From Candidatus Poribacteria bacterium (GTDB taxonomy: Bacteria > Poribacteria > WGA-4E > WGA-3G), in the NCBI GenBank assembly GCA_028818995.1, contig JAPPMR010000067.1, positions 1 through 14,470 on the forward strand: DNA of 14,470 bases, written 5' to 3'. The translations under genes were made by a program, and so were the position numbers. Numbering within the stretch: position 1 is the first letter of the stretch; each line of letters begins with the position of its first letter. This document shows, piece after piece, positions 1 to 6,887 of this stretch. The notes beneath the pieces were generated by a model, which was not told the origin of the DNA, did no database searches, and saw only the letters and a program-made list of their open reading frames with translations.

Positions 1-72
1 TTACAAACTCCTAAAAATCGCTGAAAATCCTTAAGTTGACACCTATGGGTTTCGTCCCTCAACCCAACCTAC
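1..72. repeat. Left copy of a ~72-nt repeat found inverted at the right end of the window
   Basis: The first 72 bases match the reverse complement of 14392-14464 with only a few substitutions and one single-base length difference. No reading frame or transposase accompanies either copy. Because the copies sit at the extreme ends of the window, the simplest reading is a genome-dispersed repeat at which an assembly stopped, not the ends of a 14-kb transposon carrying ffh and ribosomal genes. The true outer limit cannot be seen because the window starts inside or at the repeat. Confidence 0.85.
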
Positions 73-305
73 GATGCCAACCCACCCTTTCCCTGCAAAC
101 TTATTGGATATCTATTGGATATCTATTGTTTCTAACCCCAATTCCTTTCAGATGCTTATTCCCCTTCAGATATACTATTTATAGCCGTCAGCGGTTAGCC
201 ATCAGCAGTCAGTAAGAGGGGATCTGAACCAGATACCTCTTCTGCTGAAAGCCGACAGCCGAATGCTGAAAGCCAATAGCCAATAGCCAAATTAGGAGGG
301 CAATA
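73..305. repeat. Gene-free leader with short tandem and inverted repeats
   Basis: No credible gene lies here. At about 103-129 an 11-nt unit (TATTGGATATC) occurs twice plus a partial third copy. From about 182 to 272 there is a large imperfect hairpin: the inner stem pairs 212-223 with 229-239, and outer arms rich in AGCC/CAGC motifs pair loosely. At about 272-292 the run GCCAATAGCCAATAGCCAA is a short tandem repeat. The block ends just before the ribosome-binding site of the glycosyltransferase gene. A TATACT at 171-176 could be a -10 box but has no good -35, so I do not call a promoter. Confidence 0.6.
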
Positions 306-1691
306 ATGCAAACATTACATCTACTCGGTATACCGCACACAATCACATCAAGGCAATCCCCGTGGAATTGCTGTGCTTTTACGCAGAAGGCAATTAAATT
401 CACAGAAATGATGTCAAAACTTGGATGGGAGATAATTCTCTATTCCAATGAAAAGTCCGATGATTTAGGTGTCCAACTCGTGCCAGTTACAAGTGAGAAA
501 GATTTTCGGTCTACCTATCCAAACGAAGATTTTATGAAAGAACAATTCAAGTTTGGGTATGGTGCGATGCACGACAACTTTCATGCGAACACACCGAAAG
601 AACTGGCAAAACGTGTTTCCGCCGGTGATGTGATATTGGCGAGTTGGGGGACAGGACATATTGAGGTTTTAAACTCACTGTTAGATGAGATCGGCTTAGA
701 ATCGATGTCAAAGTTGTTCGTCGTAGAGCCGTTCATCGGGTATCCAACAACATTTTCAGATTTTAGAGTATATGAATCATATTCTCGACTGAATACAGAT
801 ATAGGTGCTTTAAATAGATCGTTTGACATTAAGTATACTGACGGACTTGATCACGGGGTGCATGAAGCACGACACTATACGGACCCGAGACATGAAGATT
901 TCGTCATCCCACCCTATTTTGATCCGTCCGAATTTGAGGACAAATATGACAAAGAGGATTATTACCTCTTCATCGGCAGAATAACGGAGAGCAAAGGGTT
1001 AAAAGAAGCGGTCAAATTGGCAGAAGTGATGGGCAAAAAACTGATAGCGTGTGGACAAGCAACGCCTGAAGAATTTGAGAAAGTTATTGGTCAACAGACA
1101 CCACAGCATGTAGAGTTTTTAGGTGCAGTCGACATAGAGATGCGTAAAATCTTATATCGCGACGCCGAACTTGTTTGTATGTTCACCTATTACCCCGAAC
1201 CCGGTGGCAATGTGTTCTTTGAAGCGATCGCAAGTGGCACACCGGTGATCACGAGCAATCGCGGTATTTTCCCTGAAGTGAACCATCAAGGGATTACCGG
1301 CTGGCGTTGTAAATCGTTCAGAAATATCGTCACAGCAGCAGAAAATATCCATCTAATTGACAACGAAGTTTGTAGAGAATACGCTATCAACAACTTTAGT
1401 TGTGATCGGGTGGCACTTATTTTTGATGCGTATTTTCAACACATCACCCGCTTACGCGAGGACGGCTATTGGCACTTTGAGAAAGGATTGTCAGTCGCTG
1501 AAATGGATTGGCTTATTCGCCCTTATACTGCGGAACAAACAGCTGAATATACACAGACCGTCGTGAAACGCATGCAGGAGAAACGCAAAATCATAGCAAA
1601 AATAGAGGAAACAAATATAACCGATCTCCTCGCCAAAGCGGATGAAGCCACGAAGCAGGAAATCCTGAAGCACCTCAAAAAAGAGGAATAA
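306..1691 (+). CDS. Glycosyltransferase, GT4-like (GT-B fold)
   Basis: This 461-residue protein resembles retaining GT4 glycosyltransferases, which move a sugar from a nucleotide-sugar donor to an acceptor such as a glycan or lipid. The C-terminal donor-binding half is clear: YLFIGRITESKG at about 220-231 is the usual strand and loop after the linker, and EPGGNVFFEAIASG at about 298-311 holds the E-x7-E pair (E298, E306) that contacts the donor. The N-terminal acceptor half (1-200) is less typical and I cannot name the acceptor. Residues after about 400 form a charged, probably helical extension ending in KHLKKEE. No signal peptide or membrane segment is apparent, so it is probably cytoplasmic. 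The ATG has a good ribosome-binding site (AGGAGGG, 294-300). It is followed by repeats, not by a close partner gene. The family is well supported; the substrate is unknown. Confidence 0.85.
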   Translation: MQTLHLLGIPHTITSRQSPWNCCAFTQKAIKFTEMMSKLGWEIILYSNEKSDDLGVQLVPVTSEKDFRSTYPNEDFMKEQFKFGYGAMHDNFHANTPKELAKRVSAGDVILASWGTGHIEVLNSLLDEIGLESMSKLFVVEPFIGYPTTFSDFRVYESYSRLNTDIGALNRSFDIKYTDGLDHGVHEARHYTDPRHEDFVIPPYFDPSEFEDKYDKEDYYLFIGRITESKGLKEAVKLAEVMGKKLIACGQATPEEFEKVIGQQTPQHVEFLGAVDIEMRKILYRDAELVCMFTYYPEPGGNVFFEAIASGTPVITSNRGIFPEVNHQGITGWRCKSFRNIVTAAENIHLIDNEVCREYAINNFSCDRVALIFDAYFQHITRLREDGYWHFEKGLSVAEMDWLIRPYTAEQTAEYTQTVVKRMQEKRKIIAKIEETNITDLLAKADEATKQEILKHLKKEE

Positions 1692-1721
1692 AGTGGGAAA
1701 TAAAGACGATTCCCCAAACCC

Positions 1722-1783
1722 GGTAGGCGCGTTTTGGAAACGCGCCGTTTATGTCGTCTTTCATTCTGAACACGGCGCGTTTA
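1722..1783. repeat. Truncated copy of a long hairpin repeat
   Basis: The left arm (1722-1746) contains a hairpin by itself: GGCGCGTTT at 1726-1734 pairs with AAACGCGCC at 1738-1746 around a 3-nt loop. The whole stretch aligns with the full hairpin at 3156-3231, including GTTTAT after the left arm, but its right arm stops after GGCGCGTTTA (1774-1783). It lies 30 bases after the glycosyltransferase stop codon and could help end or stabilise that transcript, although no T-run follows. Confidence 0.75.
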
Positions 1784-1825
1784 GATGAAGATTAAAAAAT
1801 AAATCAGGTATTTTCCTTAGTCCCG

Positions 1826-1861
1826 CTGAATGCCAAAAAGGCATTCATAGCGTTGATTTGG
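1826..1861. repeat. Small hairpin repeat nested in the palindrome
   Basis: This 36-nt segment splits the left inner arm of the palindrome. It contains TGAATGCC (1827-1834), a 5-nt loop and GGCATTCA (1840-1847). The 33 nt from 1827 to 1859 match the reverse complement of 5406-5438 with three differences, two of them in the loop. It is therefore a separate repeat family that sits within another repeat. Confidence 0.75.
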
Positions 1862-1930
1862 TAGGGACGCTATGTTTATAGAAAAATGTTACCCACCGCC
1901 TCTTGAGTTCCGTAGGAACGGCATAAAAAG

Positions 1931-2007
1931 ATAAACATATCGTCCCTACGGGACTAAGAGACCTTGTCCGATCGTGATCTATAAACATATCGTCCCTACG
2001 GGACTAA
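1931..2007 (+). repeat. Direct repeat pair, 27 nt, spaced 50 nt start to start
   Basis: Positions 1931-1957 and 1981-2007 are identical over 27 nt (beginning ATAAACATATCG and ending GGGACTAA). Each unit contains a 5-bp hairpin, GTCCC-TAC-GGGAC. An inverted copy is present at 1817-1880, split by the nested insert. Only two direct units exist, and they belong to a palindromic dispersed repeat, so this is not a CRISPR array. Confidence 0.85.
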
Positions 2008-2068
2008 AGAAATTACCGAAATATTTACTTAATCTTCATCTAAATGCGCCTAAAGGAATAACAATAAC

Positions 2069-3121
2069 ATGCAAAACAAAGACCATATTTGGAGATTACC
2101 AACGGATATTGACTATAAGGCATTACTTCCAGAAAGAGGTGCCTCGGATAAACTTGCTATCTCTATACCGCTATTTTCTTCAAGTTTTCAGTTCGTAAAA
2201 GAGGCAAAGTCAAGGGAGTATTTTCAACAGGTGCATGTGAAAGGTGCGGTCTGGGCATCATTAGCAATGCTCAACAACACGGATTTCGGTGAGAACGGAG
2301 TCCAAACCTACTTTCATGTAGAGGACACTGTCTTAAAATCCGCAAAAGTCATCTTTGATGCGATGCGTGTGCCAGAGGAATATATCCGAGTCGTCAAAAC
2401 GGATGATATACATGCACAGCTGAAAAACATTAAAAATCTACGTTATGGGAAAAAATTCGCCTGTTTGTTTGACGATCTACCGATAGACAATTGGCTCGTG
2501 ATGGATTCGGATGCCTTTGCTTGTACCCGTGACGAGAAAATCAAACTTTACGACATCTTTGATTCGCCCTGGACCGAAAGCAATCCTATAGCATTCAATT
2601 ATTATTTAAACCCGTTTGACTACAAACACTGGATAGAGCGGATTTACAACGCCATCGGAAACCAAGTGCCGAAAAAATCAGAACTATGGGAACAGGAAGC
2701 CGCTGCATTTGAGGATGTCGGCTTAGAAATAGACAATAAATCGGACAAAGGGAAGGAACATGTCATCCGTCCTACCAACAAAACTGTTCTGTTCGCATTG
2801 AATAAGAACTCCGAACTTGCCGACTTTCTACGTCAGAACCTCAACAAATGCTGTGAAGATGAATTCCTAATCGCTATGTGGAGTATAAACCGACCCATTC
2901 TTTCTTTATCTGATGCAATAGGTCTTCCGATGTTTTATTCAATGGGAGCGTATTTAAACAACAACCCTCCCCAATACATGCATCATGTCATTTATGAAGC
3001 GCATAATGCTAATCCGTTTTTCAGCAGGTTTTACAAAGACATGACACGCCATATTTCATTGCCACAGACGAAACAGTTAAGGGCATGGAAGAAATTATAT
3101 TACAACCTATCTCATAAATAG
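2069..3121 (+). CDS. Probable glycosyltransferase, GT-A-like with a DSD motif
   Basis: This 350-residue protein has no domain I can name with certainty. Its middle, LPIDNWLVMDSDAFACTR (about 137-154), is laid out like the DXD strand of GT-A-fold glycosyltransferases, in which D146 and D148 would hold the metal and the nucleotide-sugar diphosphate. Upstream, residues 55-125 have alternating strands and helices that would fit the nucleotide-binding half of such a fold. No signal peptide or transmembrane segment is apparent. The ATG is preceded by AAGGA (2053-2057), somewhat distant at 11 nt. The gene is bracketed by repeats: the palindrome ends just upstream, and the last seven codons plus the stop lie within the repeat at 3099-3146, so the native C-terminus may have been replaced. 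Its position after another glycosyltransferase gene supports a role in glycan synthesis. The family assignment is an inference. Confidence 0.65.
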   Translation: MQNKDHIWRLPTDIDYKALLPERGASDKLAISIPLFSSSFQFVKEAKSREYFQQVHVKGAVWASLAMLNNTDFGENGVQTYFHVEDTVLKSAKVIFDAMRVPEEYIRVVKTDDIHAQLKNIKNLRYGKKFACLFDDLPIDNWLVMDSDAFACTRDEKIKLYDIFDSPWTESNPIAFNYYLNPFDYKHWIERIYNAIGNQVPKKSELWEQEAAAFEDVGLEIDNKSDKGKEHVIRPTNKTVLFALNKNSELADFLRQNLNKCCEDEFLIAMWSINRPILSLSDAIGLPMFYSMGAYLNNNPPQYMHHVIYEAHNANPFFSRFYKDMTRHISLPQTKQLRAWKKLYYNLSHK

Positions 3122-3146
3122 TTGGAGGGCTTTGTAAGCCCGATTT
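3099..3146 (+). repeat. 48-nt dispersed repeat covering the 3' end of the preceding gene
   Basis: This segment matches the reverse complement of 5456-5503 with one difference in 48 bases. It includes the codons for the last seven residues and the TAG stop of the gene ending at 3121, then a small hairpin (GGGCTT/AAGCCC at 3128-3142). The other copy is non-coding, between cydA and the methyltransferase remnant. Confidence 0.85.
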
Positions 3147-3155
3147 ATTACCCAA

Positions 3156-3231
3156 GGTAGGTGCGTTTTGTAAACGCGCCGTTTATAGCGTCTGATGTCT
3201 GGGTTCGGCGCGTTTACAAAACGCGCCTACC
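3156..3231. repeat. Long near-perfect hairpin repeat between convergent genes
   Basis: The 25-nt arms 3156-3180 and 3207-3231 are inverted copies with one difference (a tolerated G-U pair) and are separated by 26 nt. The left arm can also fold on itself. The element lies between the plus-strand glycosyltransferase gene and the minus-strand cydB, where a two-way transcription barrier or mRNA-stabilising hairpin would fit. No T-run follows either arm, so I call it a dispersed hairpin repeat and not a terminator. Confidence 0.85.
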
Positions 3232-3261
3232 GGGCATGCGCCCGCTAAATTGACGCCTATA

Positions 3262-3281
3262 GTGCGGTTGGGAAACCGCAC
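3262..3281. repeat. Short hairpin, 8-bp stem
   Basis: GTGCGGTT (3262-3269) pairs perfectly with AACCGCAC (3274-3281) around a GGGA loop. CCTACC follows, as in the neighbouring hairpin family. It lies 48 bases past the cydB stop codon in cydB orientation and may be part of the 3' end of that transcript, but it lacks a poly-T tail. Confidence 0.6.
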
Positions 3282-3328
3282 CTACCAAAGTGTAAAAGTA
3301 ATTATAGATTTAACTATAAGCAGAGTAT

Positions 3329-4342
3329 CTAACTTGTTCTGGATGTGCCTTTGAACACAGCATACAGATACCAAAATGCAGGCACTAACATAACACCACC
3401 TATGATAACCACAATTAACACAGGTCGCAGCACAGAGTCCGGTGCAGCAGTGTTTGAAAAGGTGAGATTTGGTGCAACAATGTAGGGAAACTGTGCCAAT
3501 CCCCAACCGAAAATAATCAATACTACTTGTATCGGAACAAGCACACGTGCAAGCTGAAAGTAACGTCGCCAAATTGCCCAGATAGCACAAACTGCAACAG
3601 CAGCAGTTAAGATATGAAATGGTATTGACCAAACGCTATTGCCCAGTCCTTGTCGTATTGAAGGTGCACCTTTAGCAGATAAAAGAAAACTGATTCCTGC
3701 CATTGCACCGACACTGACTGCTGCGATGAGTGCACGTACTCGAAAATCCTCCTGCAATTCTGAATTGTCAGTTTCGAGAGTAAGGTAAACGGCAGCGAGC
3801 AATGCACATAACGTCAAGGTGAAAAAGCCGATTGCGAACGGAAAAGGGGCAAACCACGATGAGAAAAAATCGGTGTCTACGGTGGCGGTTTCTACATCCA
3901 CTTTATTTGTTCTTGATGCTACCCCCCCTATGCAAACACATAAAATAACAGGCGTTATAATACTTGCAATTGCGAATACACGACTCCATCTAAGGTGGGT
4001 TTTGTCTGATTGATCGTCGTAGGTACGGAAGACAAAGGCAGTGCCGCGAAGTACAATTCCGATGAGCATTAAGGTGAGTGGAATGTGCAGAGCTGTGCCG
4101 ATTGTTGCAAATGCCACTGGAAACGCGACAAAGAGTAGAACAACAATGACAATCAACCAGACGTGATTTGCCTCCCATATTGGCGCGAGTGCATTTGTGA
4201 TAAGGTTACGTTGTGTTTTTGCCCTGCTACCAGTCGCAAATAGGTCCCAGACACCGCCGCCAAAGTCAGCACCGCCAGTCAGCATGTAGATAATCAGTGA
4301 GATCAACATTACGCCAGCAATCAAGATTTCAAGATTCAACAT
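3329..4342 (-). CDS. cydB: Cytochrome bd quinol oxidase subunit II
   Basis: CydB is the membrane subunit that pairs with CydA to oxidise quinol and reduce oxygen to water without pumping protons. The 337-residue protein has the family signatures: GADFGGGVWDLF near the N-terminus in the first membrane helix region and NALAPIWEANHVWLI in the second. About eight to nine hydrophobic helices follow, and the length is usual for CydB. I chose the ATG at 4342 (MLNLEILIAG); an upstream TTG at 4378 would add 12 polar residues. AAGGT and GGAG lie 5-13 nt before the ATG. Its partner cydA is not adjacent, as it normally is: a broken methyltransferase gene and repeats lie between them. The reading frame is intact, so it is probably functional if it is transcribed through that region. 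Confidence 0.95.
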   Translation of the reverse strand: MLNLEILIAGVMLISLIIYMLTGGADFGGGVWDLFATGSRAKTQRNLITNALAPIWEANHVWLIVIVVLLFVAFPVAFATIGTALHIPLTLMLIGIVLRGTAFVFRTYDDQSDKTHLRWSRVFAIASIITPVILCVCIGGVASRTNKVDVETATVDTDFFSSWFAPFPFAIGFFTLTLCALLAAVYLTLETDNSELQEDFRVRALIAAVSVGAMAGISFLLSAKGAPSIRQGLGNSVWSIPFHILTAAVAVCAIWAIWRRYFQLARVLVPIQVVLIIFGWGLAQFPYIVAPNLTFSNTAAPDSVLRPVLIVVIIGGVMLVPAFWYLYAVFKGTSRTS

Positions 4343-4477
4343 TAGACCTTGCTCCACATGACAGGAAGTACTTTGCAAGATACATCTTCAATCAGTTCAT
4401 CGCAGTGATCTATTCAACTATCTATGTCTTTAGGCGTAGGATTGTAAACAGATTCGTGAATTCCGCAAATGGAATTT

Positions 4478-5280
4478 TTAGCTAACCCGACCTATGTACA
4501 AGATGTGCGCTGCCATGTCTACTACGGCGGGCTCTGTTGCTGTTTCCAAAACTAACTCAACCCAACGTTTCCACTTTATTGAGTCTTCTGCCACCGTGTT
4601 CGTCGCTGCAGATAATCCTGTTGAAAGCCCTTCACAACCGACCATTTCCAGTGTGGTTAATCCACAAGATTCAGCGAGTTGCTGAAGTTCGGAAGACCGA
4701 AAAAAATGCCATAAGCTATCTTGAACGAGGTTATTGCCTTTTCCTTCCTTTATTAATTCCCAGTACTTGGGTATTATCAGTTCTTCACTCACACGACTGA
4801 GAACGGTCCGCAGCATTGCAAGATAACCCATAACACTAATGCCTACGATCGCCCCAGATTTAGCGACCCGAACCAATTCTGAAGTTGCTTGGACCCGCTC
4901 GGCTTCATCACTGATATGTGTTAACGGACCCCCGAGGCACAGCACCGCATCAAAGTCATTTGTATTAAAACGCGAAAGATCTCTTATATCTCCGACAACG
5001 GACGCTTTTAGTCGACTCGCAACAGGTTTCGGTTCTAATTTGATTTTTTCTTCAGCAAAAGCCGTATAAGTTACGTCAATATCCAAGAGAACCACATCAT
5101 AACCTGCTCGACAAAGTTCGGAGTATAACGCCCTGGTCCGCCACCCGCGTCTAAAATCCTACCTGTCTCAGGCAGGTGTTTCCGAAGGTGGTGCATTGTC
5201 AGCAAAAACTCCAGTGAGTTATAAGCATCCTTCACCAACCGATTCCATTCTCCGATTTCAACGTCATTTTCTTGCTGCAT
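4478..5280 (-). pseudogene. Class I SAM-dependent methyltransferase, frameshifted
   Basis: Two overlapping frames together encode one methyltransferase. The upstream frame starts at 5280 (MQQENDVEIGEWNRL, with GGAG 9 nt before it) and gives SAM-binding motif I, ILDAGGGPGRYT. The sequence then continues in another frame as SELCRAGYDVVLLDID (motif II), DFDAVLCLGGPLTHI and LVRVAKSGAIVGIS, ending with a stop at 4478. The break lies at about 5119-5127, just after the GRYT codons. Restoring one base would give a 267-residue protein. A longer reading from ATG 5427 runs into a dispersed repeat and is unlikely to be real. The substrate is unknown; such proteins methylate quinones, small metabolites or other substrates. 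The damage could be a true mutation or a sequencing error. The gene separates cydA from cydB. Confidence 0.8.
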
Positions 5281-5405
5281 TAATTCTATCTCCGAGGCAT
5301 CAATGTTTAGAGCGTATCTCATAAATGGGATTTGTTGTTCACTATCAGTTGATTCTCTTTGTAGGAGGGAACTCCGATTCCCGACAGGTCGCGATTCGGA
5401 GATCG

Positions 5406-5438
5406 AAATCAACGGTATGAATGCCATTTAGGCATTCA
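5406..5438. repeat. Small hairpin repeat, second copy
   Basis: TGAATGCC (5418-5425) pairs with GGCATTCA (5431-5438) around a 5-nt loop. The 33-nt unit matches the reverse complement of the insert at 1827-1859 with three differences. The ATG at 5427 that would extend the methyltransferase frame lies in this repeat. Confidence 0.8.
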
Positions 5439-5455
5439 CCGCCTACAAGATTTTG

Positions 5456-5503
5456 AAATCGGGCTTTCAAAGCCCTCCAACTATTTATGAGATAGGTTGT
5501 AAT
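5456..5503 (-). repeat. 48-nt dispersed repeat, second copy
   Basis: The reverse complement matches 3099-3146 at 47 of 48 positions. Here the copy is non-coding and starts about 30 bases past the cydA stop codon. It contains the same small GGGCTT hairpin. Together with 5406-5438 it fills most of the space between cydA and the methyltransferase remnant. Confidence 0.85.
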
Positions 5504-5534
5504 AACCAAGTTCAGTAAATTGGTGAAGCCCTGG

Positions 5535-6824
5535 TTAGTTTAAAAAGATTTGACGACGCAACAGGATAACAACGATTACTGATAGAAATATATAAAGTAG
5601 CGTAAATCCGATGAACGGCACAACGAGATTTGGCATAGATGTTACTGCTTCTGCTGTCCGCATGTAACCATAGATAATCCAAGGTTGTCGACCAACTTCC
5701 GTAACTGTCCATCCTGCTTCTATGGCAATAAACCCAAGTGGTGTGCAGAATGTTACAAACCTGAGATACCAACTATTGACAGGTAAACCTTTCTGTCTCC
5801 ATGCTAACCATCCACCGAGGATTCCCGCGACAATCATCACCATCCCGCATGCAACCATAATCTGAAAAGCAAAATGCACTATTGCAACAGGTGGACGATT
5901 TTCAGGTGGAACGTCTTTGAGTCCCATAATTTCGGCATTGAAATCAAAGTGTGCAAGGAAACTGAGTGCTTTCGGAATTTCTATGGCGTATCGGGTGACT
6001 TCTGCCTCTTCATCCGGAATTCCACCAATGCGTAGAGGCGCACCGCGTTCTGTTTCCCACTGTCCTTCCATTGCTGCGAGTTTGACGGGTTGATGTTTGG
6101 CAAGCCGTTTTGCACTGATGTCCCCAGAAATCGGTTGAAGGAGGGCAACTACACCACCGACACACAATGCAATAGCAAACGCTTTTCTATGAAATGGGTT
6201 ATCTGGATCGCGTCTCAGAAAATAGGCATGGATACCAGCAACAGCAAATCCGACAGCAAGGAAGGCAGCTAAAGTCATGTGAAGTGCTTGACTGAATGAA
6301 GAGGGATTTAGCATTGCTGCAATGGGGTCAATGTTAGTAACTTTACCTTCAACGATTGAAAAACCAGTTGGCGTGTTCATCCAAGCATTAGCGGTTACAA
6401 CAAAGATACCTGACAGCATACCACCTACTAACACCATTACACCAGCGAACCAGTGGACAGTCTTTGGCACGCGTTCCCATCCATACAAATAGATGCCGAG
6501 AAAGATTGCCTCTATAAAGAACGCCAATCCTTCCAGTGAAAACGGCATTCCGATGATGGGACCAGCGTAAGCCATAAAAGTCGGCCACAATAAGCCAAGT
6601 TCAAAGGATAACACAGTCCCTGAAACCGCCCCCACAGCAAACATAATGGCAGTGCCTTTCGACCAACGTTTTGCGAGTGTGAGATAGGTTTCGTCCTTTG
6701 TTTTCAACCACATCCCCTCGGCAATTACCATGAGTAACGGCATCGCTATGCCGATGGAAGCGAAGATAATATGGAATGCAAGAGACATTGCCATTTGTGC
6801 GCGTGCTGCTAATAGATCTTCCAT
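5535..6824 (-). CDS. cydA: Cytochrome bd quinol oxidase subunit I, short Q-loop type
   Basis: CydA carries the haems of cytochrome bd oxidase and the quinol-binding site. At 429 residues it is much shorter than the E. coli protein (522), in keeping with the short Q-loop (CIO-like) class. Expected ligands are visible: H18 in the first helix (LAFH), H182 in QALHMT and M323 in FQIMVACGM, matching E. coli H19, H186 and M393. The acidic pair E98 and E105 is present in SLEGLAFFIEAIFLG. K248 and E253 in QPVKLAAMEGQW are the quinol-site residues. EVGRQPWIIYGYMRTAEAVT (about 376-395) is a strong family signature. Several hydrophobic helices place it in the inner membrane. A likely terminator separates it from the dioxygenase gene upstream, but I see no clear promoter. 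cydB lies 1.2 kb downstream rather than next to it. Confidence 0.96.
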   Translation of the reverse strand: MEDLLAARAQMAMSLAFHIIFASIGIAMPLLMVIAEGMWLKTKDETYLTLAKRWSKGTAIMFAVGAVSGTVLSFELGLLWPTFMAYAGPIIGMPFSLEGLAFFIEAIFLGIYLYGWERVPKTVHWFAGVMVLVGGMLSGIFVVTANAWMNTPTGFSIVEGKVTNIDPIAAMLNPSSFSQALHMTLAAFLAVGFAVAGIHAYFLRRDPDNPFHRKAFAIALCVGGVVALLQPISGDISAKRLAKHQPVKLAAMEGQWETERGAPLRIGGIPDEEAEVTRYAIEIPKALSFLAHFDFNAEIMGLKDVPPENRPPVAIVHFAFQIMVACGMVMIVAGILGGWLAWRQKGLPVNSWYLRFVTFCTPLGFIAIEAGWTVTEVGRQPWIIYGYMRTAEAVTSMPNLVVPFIGFTLLYIFLSVIVVILLRRQIFLN

Positions 6825-6847
6825 ACGATTTTACCTAAAACCAAAAT

Positions 6848-6869
6848 AGGCGGGTACAACGACCCGCCT
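6848..6869 (-). terminator. Possible intrinsic terminator after the dioxygenase gene
   Basis: AGGCGGGT and ACCCGCCT form a perfect 8-bp GC-rich stem with a 6-nt loop. In the minus direction it lies 18 bases after the dioxygenase stop codon and is followed by the T-rich ATTTTGGTTTT. It would separate the dioxygenase transcript from cydA, whose ATG is 24 bases further on. The T-run is interrupted, so termination may be partial. Confidence 0.55.
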
Positions 6870-6887
6870 TTCAAATATCGTAATGAT

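Larger units (their letters stand above)
1774..2050. repeat. Large interrupted palindromic element (MITE-like)
   Basis: The outer 22 bases (1774-1795 and 2029-2050) are inverted copies with one mismatch. Inside them lie 21-nt stretches of equal length and weak similarity (1796-1816 and 2008-2028), then inverted inner arms of 28 nt (1817-1825 plus 1862-1880, versus 1980-2007). With the 36-nt insert at 1826-1861 removed, both arms are 71 nt long. The centre (1881-1979) holds a further copy of the inner-arm sequence and a small hairpin (GTTCC/GGAAC at 1907-1919). There is no open reading frame for a transposase, and no target duplication is evident. It ends 2 bases before the Shine-Dalgarno sequence of the next gene. 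It could be a non-autonomous mobile element or a structured dispersed repeat. Confidence 0.7.

Noticed and set aside
1931..2007. CRISPR-like direct repeats with a 50-nt period
   Set aside because: Only two direct copies exist, the unit is part of a palindromic dispersed repeat with an inverted copy nearby, and no cas genes are present.
3282..3632. 116-residue minus-strand frame with many Cys residues
   Set aside because: It overlaps cydB almost entirely in another frame, and cydB has clear family signatures.
4459..4480. Plus-strand terminator AATTCC/GGAATT followed by Ts
   Set aside because: The stem is six AT-rich pairs, and no plus-strand gene ends nearby.
5071..5427. Separate 118-residue protein from ATG 5427
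   Set aside because: The first part is translated from a dispersed repeat, and the end is out-of-frame sequence after the break; the meaningful part is the N-terminus of the methyltransferase starting at 5280.
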